A stretch of 64,000 nt of DNA from Marinobacter changyiensis. GTDB lineage: Bacteria; Pseudomonadota; Gammaproteobacteria; Pseudomonadales; Oleiphilaceae. Positions 7,545 to 17,367 of this stretch are shown here, one piece after another. The stretch is from positions 555,824-619,823 of the forward strand of contig NZ_VZZZ01000002.1 in the NCBI RefSeq assembly GCF_009193265.1, given 5' to 3'. A program made the translations under genes and the position numbers. The number at the start of each line of letters is the position of its first letter. The stretch's first letter is position 1. The notes beneath the pieces were generated by a model. It saw nothing but the letters and a program-made list of their open reading frames with translations. It was not told where the DNA came from and did no database searches.

Positions 7545-8348
7545 TTGCGTTCCGTTACCCGATATCCGGTGTTGATTGCCGGATGGTTTCTGGTTGTGCT
7601 CTCGGCTTTTCATGTTGCTTCTGCTTTTTCCGCCGAGCGGAATCCATTTGAGGCCGTGACGTTCGCCATTCCCGATGTCTGGCCCTGGGCCTACGAGGTC
7701 GACGATGGGCAGTTACACGGTAGTCTGATTGAGGTTGTCCAGCGGCTTTCCGAGATCACCGGTATTTCTGTTATCCCCCGATTACGGCCAGTGCGGCGGG
7801 CGATTGTGGAGCTTCGCAGTGGGTCTGTGCACTTCAGCATCCTTTTTCAGAACCCTGAGCTGGATATTGATGCGATCAACGTATCCCAGGTGGTCCGCGT
7901 GAATATTCTGCTGGCGACCATGGCAGGCTCGGACTACCCGGTGTTGCTGGGCGACCTGAAAGGAAAGCGGGTGGCGTTTGTTCGCGGCACCTATCTTGGC
8001 GAGGAATTTAAACGGGATACAGATGTTGTGAAAGTGCCCGTACACGTGGTCGACCAGGCGGTGGACATGCTTTCCCTGGGGCGGATATCCGCCATACTGG
8101 CCAGTGATCACAATCTTTATCGAACGCTCTCCTCAAGGCAGCAGAGCCGCGACACGCTCAGATTCAGCGAGCATGTACCTGGCCTGAATGGCACGCTTTA
8201 CATGTCCCGGGCCGCAAGCAGGCCTGAAGCGGCACGCAGGTTCAGCGCCGCGATTGAGCAGATGCAAGCGGACGGCGAACTCCACCGCATATTCTATGGC
8301 AAGGCCACAAGTGCCAATAAACCGGCTACCCTCCTTTTCGCCCAATAG
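7545..8348 (+). CDS. Periplasmic solute-binding-like protein (SBP family 3)
   Basis: A signal peptide (about 1-29, cut near SAFSAE) is followed by a family-3 solute-binding fold: FAIPDVWPWAYEVDDGQLHGSLIEVV, a middle LKGKRVAFVRGTYLGEE and a C-terminal helix AAIEQMQADGELHRIFYG. No transporter permease or ATPase is nearby, so it may be an orphan sensor-type protein; many such orphans occur in marine gammaproteobacteria. The frame opens with TTG immediately after the fliS stop, or with GTG at 7569; there is no clear Shine-Dalgarno, so it may depend on coupling to fliS. No ligand can be assigned. Confidence 0.75.
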   Translation: MRSVTRYPVLIAGWFLVVLSAFHVASAFSAERNPFEAVTFAIPDVWPWAYEVDDGQLHGSLIEVVQRLSEITGISVIPRLRPVRRAIVELRSGSVHFSILFQNPELDIDAINVSQVVRVNILLATMAGSDYPVLLGDLKGKRVAFVRGTYLGEEFKRDTDVVKVPVHVVDQAVDMLSLGRISAILASDHNLYRTLSSRQQSRDTLRFSEHVPGLNGTLYMSRAASRPEAARRFSAAIEQMQADGELHRIFYGKATSANKPATLLFAQ

Positions 8349-8423
8349 CCATTCCCCCCGCTGTCCCGTAAACTATGCGCCTTATTTTTGATACATCCAT
8401 TCTGTTCAGTCTGGAGCAAAGGC

Positions 8424-9635
8424 ATGTCTGATATTAAGAAAGTAGTACTGGCGTATTCCGGTGGTCTGGATACCTCCGTGATCGTGCGCTGGCTGCAGGA
8501 TACCTATCACTGCGAGGTGGTTACTTTTACTGCGGATCTGGGGCAGGGCGAGGAAGTTGAACCGGCGCGCGCCAAAGCGGAAGCTCTGGGCGTCAAGGAA
8601 ATCTTCATTGAAGATCTGCGGGAAGAGTTCGTGCGGGATTTCGTGTTCCCCATGTTCCGCGCCAACACCGTTTATGAGGGCGAGTACCTGTTGGGTACCT
8701 CCATTGCCCGTCCGCTGATCGCCAAGAAGCTGATCGATATCGCCAACCAGACCGGTGCGGATGCCATTTCCCATGGCGCGACCGGCAAGGGTAACGACCA
8801 GGTGCGTTTTGAGCTTGGCGCCTATGCACTCAAGCCCGGTGTTCATGTGATCGCGCCCTGGCGTGAGTGGGACCTGAACTCCCGGGAGAAGCTGCTGGAC
8901 TACTGTAAAGAGCGGGATATCCCGGTCGAAATGAAGAAGGGCAAATCGCCGTATTCCATGGACGCCAACCTGCTGCATATTTCCTATGAAGGCATGGTGC
9001 TGGAAGACCCTTGGGCCGAAGCCGAAGAAGACATGTGGCGCTGGAGTGTGGCTCCGGAGAAAGCCCCGGATACCCCGACCTACATCGAGCTGACCTACGA
9101 GAAGGGCGACATTGTTGCGGTCGACGGCCAGGCAATGAAGGCCCACGAGATTCTGGCGCACCTGAACAAGGTCGGTGGTGACAACGGCATCGGCCGTCTG
9201 GATATTGTCGAGAACCGTTACGTGGGTATGAAGTCCCGCGGGTGCTACGAAACGCCGGGTGGCACTATCATGCTTCGCGGCCACCGTGCCATCGAGTCCA
9301 TTACCCTGGACCGGGAAGTCGCCCACCTGAAAGACAGCATCATGCCCCGCTATGCGGAAGTGATCTACAACGGCTACTGGTGGTCACCGGAGCGCGAGGC
9401 GCTGCAGGCCCTGATCGACCAGACCCAGCACTACGTCAACGGCGTGGTACGTCTGAAGCTGTACAAAGGCAATGTCGACGTGGTTGGCCGTAAGTCTGAT
9501 GACTCCCTGTTCGATGAGAAGATCGCCACCTTCGAGGAAGACGAAGGCGCGTACGATCAGAAGGATGCAGAAGGGTTTATCAAGCTGAACGCCCTGCGGC
9601 TGCGTATTGCCGCCAGTAAGGGTCGCAAGCTCTGA
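8424..9635 (+). CDS. argG: Argininosuccinate synthase
   Basis: ArgG joins citrulline and aspartate with ATP to make argininosuccinate in arginine synthesis. The PP-loop [12 protein letters not shown] is at residues 8-19. [14 protein letters not shown] (citrulline/aspartate binding) and [16 protein letters not shown] follow. The 403-residue length is normal for the bacterial type. I start at MSDIKK (ATG 8424, GGAGCAAAGGC upstream), not at the longer frame. It is a single-gene unit closed by a strong terminator at 9684-9728. Confidence 0.98.
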   Translation: MSDIKKVVLAYSGGLDTSVIVRWLQDTYHCEVVTFTADLGQGEEVEPARAKAEALGVKEIFIEDLREEFVRDFVFPMFRANTVYEGEYLLGTSIARPLIAKKLIDIANQTGADAISHGATGKGNDQVRFELGAYALKPGVHVIAPWREWDLNSREKLLDYCKERDIPVEMKKGKSPYSMDANLLHISYEGMVLEDPWAEAEEDMWRWSVAPEKAPDTPTYIELTYEKGDIVAVDGQAMKAHEILAHLNKVGGDNGIGRLDIVENRYVGMKSRGCYETPGGTIMLRGHRAIESITLDREVAHLKDSIMPRYAEVIYNGYWWSPEREALQALIDQTQHYVNGVVRLKLYKGNVDVVGRKSDDSLFDEKIATFEEDEGAYDQKDAEGFIKLNALRLRIAASKGRKL

Positions 9636-9650
9636 GAAATGACTGATCGG

Positions 9651-9728
9651 GCGTCAGGGGCATCCGCCTGACGCTGAATGAAAGGCGCGCAGGACATCCC
9701 GTCAGGGACTACTTCGCGCCTTTTTTTT
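9651..9728 (+). terminator. Terminator of argG (two hairpins)
   Basis: A first hairpin GCGTCAGG/CCTGACGC (9651-9673) is followed by GGCGCG...CGCGCC (9684-9720) and eight T residues. The second is a classical intrinsic terminator. Confidence 0.85.
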
Positions 9729-9877
9729 GCCCCGGTATTCCCCCGGCAACATCCCCGCAAAGCGGCAACAGAGGCGGTTCCAAGGTGTGGCATAAGCAAT
9801 GGCGCCTGGAGAATTGGGCTCGTATTATTATGATGGAAAGTGTGATCGTTCGAAGGGAAATAAACAACGCGGAACAT

Positions 9878-9902
9878 AAAAAGGCCAGCTAAGAAGCTGG
9901 CC
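9878..9902 (-). terminator. Leftward rho-independent terminator
   Basis: Minus-strand stem GGCCAGCT/AGCTGGCC with a 4-base loop followed by TTTTT. It faces the leftward regulator at 10153-11124, 250 nt away. Confidence 0.85.
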
Positions 9903-9972
9903 TGAAACTACAAGGAGAGAACGAAACTGCCTTAAAAATTCGTTTAATCCGGGATTCACCCATTTAACGATG

Positions 9973-10030
9973 GAGGGACAACTTAACTCCCGAGGGGACT
10001 ACTTGACTCCCTGAGGGACTGCTTAACTCC
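9973..10030. repeat. Three tandem GAGGGAC-N-CTTAACTCC repeats
   Basis: Copies at 9973-9991, 9992-10011 and 10013-10030 share the form GAGGGACNNCTTAACTCC. Each can fold on itself through GGGA/TCCC. A degenerate fourth copy is at 10039-10060. In the minus-strand RNA they give repeated GGGAGT(T/C)AAG motifs ahead of the terminator at 9878-9902. Confidence 0.7.
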
Positions 10031-10152
10031 TCCACCATGGGCGGATACTGCTTGAATCCACAATTGCAGAATACTGCTGCCAAGCCTCCGGGTCTGTTGA
10101 GGAAGTGTGTCGCCCTGTTACCGTTTGTGATTACACACAAGCTCCGACCTCT

Positions 10153-11124
10153 TCAGACGTTCTCGGACAGATCCGGCACCGTTTCGGTAAAACGCCGTGT
10201 TTCGTAGGCGTCTACCAGTCCCTGCACGGCTGCACGTTCCATCTCCGGCACGGAGGGGGTGCCTTTTTGCGCGTCGGCTTTGCAGAGCACAATGTCAGCT
10301 TCCACCGATATGTAGCCGGCTTTGGTTTTCAGGGCCTTGTGGTTAATGCCGTCAAATACACGCCGGAACGCTGTCGTGGTGCAATGGTCACTGTGGGAGA
10401 AGTGAGCAATGATGGCGAACTGGTTGTCGCCAATCCGGCACAAGGCATCCAAGGGGCGTATCAGATGGCTCAGGCGGCGCCCGATACCGACTGCAAGCTC
10501 GCTCATGATGGCTGCGCTGTGCTGACGCCTCAGGTTTTGCCAGTTGCGAATGCCGATCAGAACATAAGCCGAGGCACCGCCACGGGACTCTGCCTGATGC
10601 AAGCTTTTACCCAGGCGCTCCCGGGCGTAGCGGTCGTTGCACAATCCCGTTTCCAGGTTGATGATGCTGCTGGCTTCAAGCTCACGGTTGTTCTCCATCA
10701 GCAGCGAATTTGCAGTCAATAGGGTGTTCTGCCGGTCAGCCAACCGGTCAGCGGCGAAGACCCGGCAAATCAGCTGTTTGCTGATGTCCGACTTATGGAT
10801 GAAGTCATCCACACCCCGGTCGAAGGCTTTTGATGGCGCATCCACGCTATCCCGGGCGGTCAGCAGAATAATGTAGGTGTAATGGTTTTCCTGCTCGTCC
10901 TGTTGCCGTACCCGGTCGGTGAGTTCGAGGCCATCCATTTCCGGCATCATCCAATCCGCAATCAGCAGGCTGACTGACCGCTCTTCGATCAGAGCCAGGG
11001 CCGCAGGCGCATTGTTAGCCACGCGTACGTCACGGTAGCCGACATTACGAAGCGCCCGGCTAACGACCGTGCTGCTGAATTTGGCGTCGTCAACCACGAG
11101 AATGGGAAGGTCAAGATTTGGCAT
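10153..11124 (-). CDS. Response regulator with degenerate GGDEF-like output domain
   Basis: Residues 5-125 are a CheY-like receiver (LPILVVDDAKFSS, phosphoacceptor in LLIADWMMPEMDG, Thr in LLTARD, Lys in FIHKSD). Residues 150-300 resemble a diguanylate cyclase fold (INLETGLCNDRYARERL, ALCRIGDNQFAII), but the GG[DE]EF signature is RIGDNQF, so it is probably catalytically dead. It may act as a phosphorylation-dependent adaptor or c-di-GMP/protein binder. It stands alone; no histidine kinase is adjacent. The 3' side has a long region with repeats and a terminator. Confidence 0.85.
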   Translation of the reverse strand: MPNLDLPILVVDDAKFSSTVVSRALRNVGYRDVRVANNAPAALALIEERSVSLLIADWMMPEMDGLELTDRVRQQDEQENHYTYIILLTARDSVDAPSKAFDRGVDDFIHKSDISKQLICRVFAADRLADRQNTLLTANSLLMENNRELEASSIINLETGLCNDRYARERLGKSLHQAESRGGASAYVLIGIRNWQNLRRQHSAAIMSELAVGIGRRLSHLIRPLDALCRIGDNQFAIIAHFSHSDHCTTTAFRRVFDGINHKALKTKAGYISVEADIVLCKADAQKGTPSVPEMERAAVQGLVDAYETRRFTETVPDLSENV

Positions 11125-11280
11125 TGTTATCTGATACTCACCAGTCCATTGTCAGATGCGGTACCCGCTGTGTCTTGCTATGCTTTGGCACCTTTACGTT
11201 CGCGAGCGGTCCATTGTAGCGTTTATCTACCGCTGTGACGTTCATAATTGTTAAACATCCCTCATTTCCGGAGTGTGACT

Positions 11281-11763
11281 ATGCCATCGTTCGATATTGT
11301 TTCTGAGATTGATATGCACGAGGTAACCAACGCTGTTGATCAGACCAAACGCGATCTGGGTAACCGCTGGGATTTCAAGAACGTCGATGCTTCTGTGGAG
11401 CTTGACGACAAAGGCATAACCCTCAGCGCCGAGCAGGAATTCCAGCTTGAGCAACTGATGGACATGCTGAGAATGGCTTTCGCGAAGCGCAACATTGATG
11501 GCCGTGCCATTACTGAGGACGGCGACAGCAAATCCGGCAAGCTGGTCAAGCAACACCTGGTGCTGCGCCAGGGTATCGAGACCGATATGGCGAAAAAGAT
11601 CGTGAAAATGATCAAGGACGCAAAGCTCAAAGTGCAAGCCGCGATTCAGGGTGACAAAGTCCGGGTGACGGGTAAAAAACGGGATGACCTGCAGGATGTC
11701 ATGACGATGCTCCGTGAGTCCAATCTTGATCTGCCGCTTCAGTTCAATAACTTCCGCGATTAA
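11281..11763 (+). CDS. yajQ: YajQ family nucleotide-binding protein
   Basis: A 160-residue YajQ protein ([39 protein letters not shown], ending [10 protein letters not shown]) of two ferredoxin-like domains. Family members bind nucleotides, and in Xanthomonas a member acts as a c-di-GMP effector; the role here is not shown. I start at MPSFDIV (11281), which has CCGGAG upstream; the longer frame would add [11 protein letters not shown]. It lies divergent from the receiver/GGDEF-like gene, with a 156-bp shared promoter region. Confidence 0.95.
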   Translation: MPSFDIVSEIDMHEVTNAVDQTKRDLGNRWDFKNVDASVELDDKGITLSAEQEFQLEQLMDMLRMAFAKRNIDGRAITEDGDSKSGKLVKQHLVLRQGIETDMAKKIVKMIKDAKLKVQAAIQGDKVRVTGKKRDDLQDVMTMLRESNLDLPLQFNNFRD

Positions 11764-11849
11764 ACGGAGATTTCCTGATCACTACTCACTCCCGGCCCCA
11801 GTCGATACGCGCAGCACTCCATACGTTTACCCGGTGGCAGGTCATTGCC

Positions 11850-13205
11850 ATGCTGTTTCTGGGCTTTTCCGCCGGGCTGCCGTTTTTGCTGGTGTTCTCG
11901 ACCCTGAACGCGCGGCTGGCCGATATCGGGGTTGAAACTGCCACCATCGGCTTCTTCAGTTGGTTGGGTATCACCTACTCGATTAAGGTGGTTTGGGCGC
12001 CGGTGGTCGACCGTCTCAAACTGCCGCTGCTCGACAAGCTGTTGGGCAAGCGTCGCAGCTGGATGATTCTGGCTCAGGCGGGGGTTGCCTTGGGCCTGGT
12101 TTTGATGGCAAATGTTGATGCCGTAAACGCGCCCACCATGATGGCGCTCTGCGGTCTGCTGGTTGCCTTTTCTTCGGCTACCCAGGATGTGGCAATTGAT
12201 GCCTACCGTATCGAGATTGCCGAACCGCGCCTGCAGGCCGCGCTGGTTGCCACCTATATCTTCGGTTACCGGCTGGCACTGCTGGTAGCCGGGGCCGGGG
12301 CGTTGTATCTCGCCGAGTTCTGGTCCTGGCAGGTGTCCTATGAGGTCATGGCCGTACTGATGGGGGTGGGTGCCCTGACAGTTCTGGTGATCCGGGAGCC
12401 CCGGGTCAATCACCATTCTGCGGCGGAGGATCTGGCCGTTACGGTAGCCCGGGAGACTGCCAGGCGGGCCCACCTTTCTCCGCGTATGGCCCGGCTCGCC
12501 GGCTGGTTTTCTGCCGCCATTGCCGGGCCGTTCGTGGACTTCTTCCGGCGCTATCGGGAACTGTCCCTGTTCATTCTGGTGCTGATAGCACTCTACCGCA
12601 TCAGCGATATTTCCATGGGTGTGATGGCGAATCCGTTCTACCTCACCTTTATGGGTTTCTCGAAAACCGAAGTGGCGGATGTGACCAAGATCTTCGGCTT
12701 CTTCATGACCATCGGTGGCTCCCTGCTGGGTGGCCTGCTGGTGGTTCGTTATGGCGTGCGCCCGATACTGGTAGCCGGTGCGGCCCTGACGGCCGCGACC
12801 AACCTGCTGTTTGTGGTTGTCGCACAGTTGCCGCCAGACATTGTCCTGCTGGCCGTGGTGGTCAGTGCAGATAACCTGAGTGGCGGCATTGCCAATGTAG
12901 CGCTCATTGCCTGGCTTTCAAGTATGACCAGTGCCTCGTTCACGGCAACCCAGTACGCGTTGTTCAGCTCTTTGATGACGCTGCCGGGCAAGTTCATCGG
13001 GGGCTTTTCGGGCATGGTGGTGTTCAATTACGGGTATGCCGACTTCTTCTTTATTTCTGCTGTGATGGGCGTGCCCGCGATCCTGTTGTCCTGGTGGCTC
13101 ATGGGGAAGGGGGATCGTCTGGATGCGCTGTCACCGGCAATTGACCGTTCGGAATATGAGGAGGTTGGCGAGCAGGCGGTCGAGGGTCAGGGCTCCCAGC
13201 GGTAA
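11850..13205 (+). CDS. AmpG-like muropeptide permease (MFS)
   Basis: An integral membrane protein with about 12 to 14 hydrophobic segments. The N-terminus MLFLGFSAGLPFLLVFSTLNARL and the motifs GKRRSWM and FSSATQDVAIDAYRIE are typical of AmpG, which imports anhydromuropeptides for cell-wall recycling. The homology-like start is upstream: the frame is open through CTG ATC ACT ACT CAC... giving RWQVIAMLFLGF, but contains no ATG, GTG or TTG before 11850. A CTG at 11775 has GGAG 5 bases before it and could be the real initiator (about 476 residues). The gene begins just after the yajQ stop. Confidence 0.88.
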   Translation: MLFLGFSAGLPFLLVFSTLNARLADIGVETATIGFFSWLGITYSIKVVWAPVVDRLKLPLLDKLLGKRRSWMILAQAGVALGLVLMANVDAVNAPTMMALCGLLVAFSSATQDVAIDAYRIEIAEPRLQAALVATYIFGYRLALLVAGAGALYLAEFWSWQVSYEVMAVLMGVGALTVLVIREPRVNHHSAAEDLAVTVARETARRAHLSPRMARLAGWFSAAIAGPFVDFFRRYRELSLFILVLIALYRISDISMGVMANPFYLTFMGFSKTEVADVTKIFGFFMTIGGSLLGGLLVVRYGVRPILVAGAALTAATNLLFVVVAQLPPDIVLLAVVVSADNLSGGIANVALIAWLSSMTSASFTATQYALFSSLMTLPGKFIGGFSGMVVFNYGYADFFFISAVMGVPAILLSWWLMGKGDRLDALSPAIDRSEYEEVGEQAVEGQGSQR

Positions 13206-13531
13206 CGAGCCATGGAAACCCGGCCGTCAATCACTTCAACGCCCTCCCGTTGCAGGCTGTCGGCCTGTCGTATGAAGGCGTGGCTGCCGGGCTTGAAGGC
13301 CAGCTGACCATTACTTTTCAGTACCCGATACCAGGGCACTGCCGAGCCAGCAGGCAGCTTGCCCAGCGCCCGTCCCACATAACGGGCGAGGCCTGGCAGC
13401 CCGGCAAGGCGTGCGACCTGACCGTAATTTGCGACTCGGCCTTCAGGGATTGACCAGACTACCTGCCAGATCATCTGATCACGGGTTGGCAGGTCCTCCG
13501 TTGAGCGTGAGTCAGATCCGCAGGGCGCCAT
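13187..13531 (-). CDS. Alkyltransferase-like protein (ATL, MGMT family)
   Basis: A 114-residue protein matching the C-terminal DNA-binding domain of O6-alkylguanine transferases (IWQVVWSIPEGRVANYGQVARLAG, YVGRALGKLP). The active-site PCHRV motif reads PWYRV: the acceptor Cys is replaced by Trp, the mark of ATL proteins. These bind O6-alkylguanine without repairing it and flag it for nucleotide excision repair. The start is uncertain: ATG 13531 overlaps the end of the upstream SDR by 20 bp, and ATG 13474 gives a shorter form. Its 3' end converges with and overlaps the ampG-like gene by 19 bp. Confidence 0.88.
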   Translation of the reverse strand: MAPCGSDSRSTEDLPTRDQMIWQVVWSIPEGRVANYGQVARLAGLPGLARYVGRALGKLPAGSAVPWYRVLKSNGQLAFKPGSHAFIRQADSLQREGVEVIDGRVSMARYRWEP

Positions 13532-14273
13532 CAACTTCAATGATCCGTCCGGAAAGGTAGTCGTTCTCGAAGATAAACGCCGCGGTAGAGGCAATTTCCT
13601 CAGGCCTGCCCATTCGCTTGAGAGGAATGGCCGCTGTCATTCGCTCCAGGGCTTCCGGCTTCATGGACTGGGTCATTTCGGTCCCGACAAAGCCGGGAGC
13701 GATACCCATGACACGAATCCCGTGGCGTGCCAGCTCTTTCGCCCAGACGGGCACCAGCGTTGAAACGCCCGCTTTGGCTGAGGAGTAGTTACTCTGGCCC
13801 ATGTTGCCGGCGCGGGAAATACTGGCGATATTGATGATGGCGCCCTGGTCGCCGTTCTGGATCATGTGGGTAGCCGCCTCGCGCCCGCACAGGAAAACGC
13901 CGGTCAGGTTAACGTCAATGACCGACTGCCACTCACTGAGGCTCATGCGTTTGACGATTTCCCCGTCTTTTGCCTTGACCAGCATGCCGTCCCGAAGAAT
14001 ACCCGCGTTGTTGATGAGGCCGTTGAGTTTGCCGAAATCCCGGTTGATGGCTGCAAAGGTTTCCTCGACCTCGGGTTCCCTGGCGACGTTGCAGATATAA
14101 GCCCGGGCATCGCCACCGGCGGCTTTGCAGGCGGTTACGGCTTCATCGAGCTTTTCCGGCATGAGGTCGATCAGTGCCAGTTTCGCGCCCCTGGCGGCGA
14201 AGTACTCGGCCATCGCGCGGCCCAGTCCCTGGCCACCGCCGGTAATTGCAATCACGGATTCTTGAAGTTTCAT
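13512..14273 (-). CDS. Short-chain dehydrogenase/reductase (FabG-like)
   Basis: A classical 253-residue SDR. It has the Rossmann motif ITGGGQGLGRA (residues 10-20), NNAG, and the catalytic Ser with YSSAKAG. The C-terminus GRPEEIASTAAFIF...GRIIEVDG resembles 3-oxoacyl-ACP reductases. The substrate is not certain: FabG paralogues outside fatty-acid synthesis clusters often act on hydroxyacyl-CoAs. I start at MKLQESVIAI (14273, AGGG upstream). It precedes the ATL gene in the same direction with a 20-bp overlap. Confidence 0.88.
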   Translation of the reverse strand: MKLQESVIAITGGGQGLGRAMAEYFAARGAKLALIDLMPEKLDEAVTACKAAGGDARAYICNVAREPEVEETFAAINRDFGKLNGLINNAGILRDGMLVKAKDGEIVKRMSLSEWQSVIDVNLTGVFLCGREAATHMIQNGDQGAIINIASISRAGNMGQSNYSSAKAGVSTLVPVWAKELARHGIRVMGIAPGFVGTEMTQSMKPEALERMTAAIPLKRMGRPEEIASTAAFIFENDYLSGRIIEVDGALRI

Positions 14274-14476
14274 CTTGTGCCCTAATAAACTTGTTAGATA
14301 GTCATCGGGTTTTGAAGGGAGGCTGGCTTGGCCGCCTCCCTTTTCTTGCCCGATATGATGCCCGTTCATCCGGAACTTGTCGAAGGGCGGGTTGATTCGG
14401 GCCTTGGATGGCAAACCGGGTGGAGAAGGCTCTTCGCCCGGGAAAGCCGTCAAAGACACTGGCAAAAGGCTGCTTT

Positions 14477-14998
14477 ATGGGCATATTTTTACTGATTTTC
14501 ATTATTGTGCCCATTGTTGAAATGGCGATTCTGATCAAGGTCGGCACGGTTATCGGCGCGCTCAGTACCATTGGGCTGGTATTGCTGACCGCGATTATCG
14601 GGGCCGCCTTGTTGCGCCAGCAGGGCCTCGCAACATTACTGAGGGCCAATCAACGTCTGAACAGCGGCGAACTGCCCGCCCGTGAGGTGGCTGAAGGCCT
14701 GATTCTGGCCGTCGGTGGAGCGCTGCTGCTCAATCCCGGATTTGTCACCGACACCTTTGGTTTGCTCTGCCTGCTTCCCTTTACCCGTCAGTGGCTTGCG
14801 ACCCAGGCGCTGAAGCGTATGGTGGTGGCTTCCGGCACGACCCAGAGCTTCCGTTTCACTGCCTGGCGGAGTGGCCCGAGCGGCAGTGGTAATCCTTTTG
14901 GTACCGGTCCCGCGGCGGAAGATGACGTTATTGAGGGGGAATACCGTAAAGAAGGTGACAGTGCCGACAAGTCGTCGGATCGGCTCGAAAAAAAGTGA
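14477..14998 (+). CDS. fxsA: FxsA family membrane protein
   Basis: A 173-residue inner-membrane protein with the FxsA core: MGIFLLIFIIVPIVEMAILI, a second TM in STIGLVLLTAIIGAALLRQQG, and LNPGFVTDTFGLLCLLP. The C-terminal tail (130-173) is hydrophilic. In E. coli, FxsA overproduction relieves F-exclusion of phage T7; its normal function is unclear. Its position directly before groESL is common in gammaproteobacteria. I chose the ATG at 14477; the frame is open 69 bp further upstream. Confidence 0.92.
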   Translation: MGIFLLIFIIVPIVEMAILIKVGTVIGALSTIGLVLLTAIIGAALLRQQGLATLLRANQRLNSGELPAREVAEGLILAVGGALLLNPGFVTDTFGLLCLLPFTRQWLATQALKRMVVASGTTQSFRFTAWRSGPSGSGNPFGTGPAAEDDVIEGEYRKEGDSADKSSDRLEKK

Positions 14999-15016
14999 AA
15001 TTTTTTTGCGGAAGCC

Positions 15017-15044
15017 GTTGAAAACACCTGCGCTACCTCCATAT
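15017..15044 (+). promoter_or_regulatory. groES: Sigma-32 heat-shock promoter of groESL
   Basis: GTTGAA (15017-15022), 14 bases, then CTCCATAT (15037-15044) fits the RpoH consensus CTTGAA-N13-17-CCCCATNT. It lies about 115 bp before groES. No CIRCE (HrcA) inverted repeat is seen, so RpoH control is the likely mode. Confidence 0.75.
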
Positions 15045-15158
15045 AGGAACCACAAGTTTGCTGGGGCGGATAAGCGCCCTGAAAACAGGTGCTTATCGGC
15101 TCTGGCTTTTACGCAAACGTCATTGCCAAACACAATCTGACTTTGGAGACATCGAGCA

Positions 15159-15449
15159 ATGAAAATTCGTCCGTTACATGACCGTGTTGTCGTGCGTCGT
15201 AAGGAAGAAGAAGAGAAAACTGCTGGTGGCATCGTGCTGCCGGGCAATGCCAAAGAGAAGCCTTCCCAGGGCGACGTTATCGCCGTGGGCAATGGCCGTA
15301 TCCTTGAGAATGGCGAAACCCGTGCGTTAGCAGTCAATGTCGGTGACACCGTAGTGTTCGGCCAGTATGCCGGCAACACCGTGAAAATCGACGGTGAAGA
15401 TCTGCTCATCATGAGCGAAAGCGACATTTACGGCGTGCTGGAAAAGTAA
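15159..15449 (+). CDS. groES: Co-chaperonin GroES
   Basis: The 96-residue Hsp10 forms a heptameric lid on GroEL. It has the usual [18 protein letters not shown] start, the mobile loop TAGGIVLPG (about residues 23-31) and [19 protein letters not shown] end. groEL follows after 89 bp. The pair is probably transcribed from the sigma-32 site at 15017-15044. Confidence 0.99.
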   Translation: MKIRPLHDRVVVRRKEEEEKTAGGIVLPGNAKEKPSQGDVIAVGNGRILENGETRALAVNVGDTVVFGQYAGNTVKIDGEDLLIMSESDIYGVLEK

Positions 15450-15505
15450 ACCGGCAGGCTGACTCATCGCAACCGGCAGTCCGGTTGTGGATGAAATCGA
15501 AATAA

Positions 15506-17188
<1,683 letters not shown>

Positions 17189-17230
17189 GGCTGCCCCGCC
17201 TCCTCAGACCTTTGCGTCTGAACCTGAAAA

Positions 17231-17259
17231 GCCCCGCAGATACTGCGGGGCTTTTTTTT
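17231..17259 (+). terminator. Terminator of groESL
   Basis: Perfect 9-bp stem GCCCCGCAG/CTGCGGGGC with a 3-base loop and eight T residues. Confidence 0.95.
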
Positions 17260-17367
17260 GCCAACCTGGCCCGCTCTCATTCAAGTTGTCATGAAGTTGC
17301 CGGAGAGCTTTGCTAGACTCAGGCTCCGATGTAGCGACAGCGAGTTATTTTCCTCTGTGAACCCCGT

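Larger units (their letters stand above)
9729..10152. other. 424-bp non-coding region with repeats and a leftward terminator
   Basis: Between argG and the leftward regulator there is no credible frame. It contains a leftward intrinsic terminator (9878-9902) and three 18-20-bp direct repeats (9973-10030) with a weaker fourth (10039-10060). The 250 nt between the regulator stop and the terminator are either a long 3' UTR or a separate small RNA. Confidence 0.6.

Noticed and set aside
8406..9326. 306-codon open frame antisense to argG
   Set aside because: A shadow of a GC-rich, highly expressed gene; no domain or start signal.
9651..9673. Hairpin after argG as a riboswitch or arginine operator
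   Set aside because: It is 3' of the gene and directly before an intrinsic terminator; no ARG-box pattern was seen.
9973..10060. CRISPR array
   Set aside because: The repeats adjoin directly without spacers and there are no cas genes in the window.
15001..15158. CIRCE element before groES
   Set aside because: No TTAGCACTC-N9-GAGTGCTAA inverted repeat is present; the sigma-32 site explains control.
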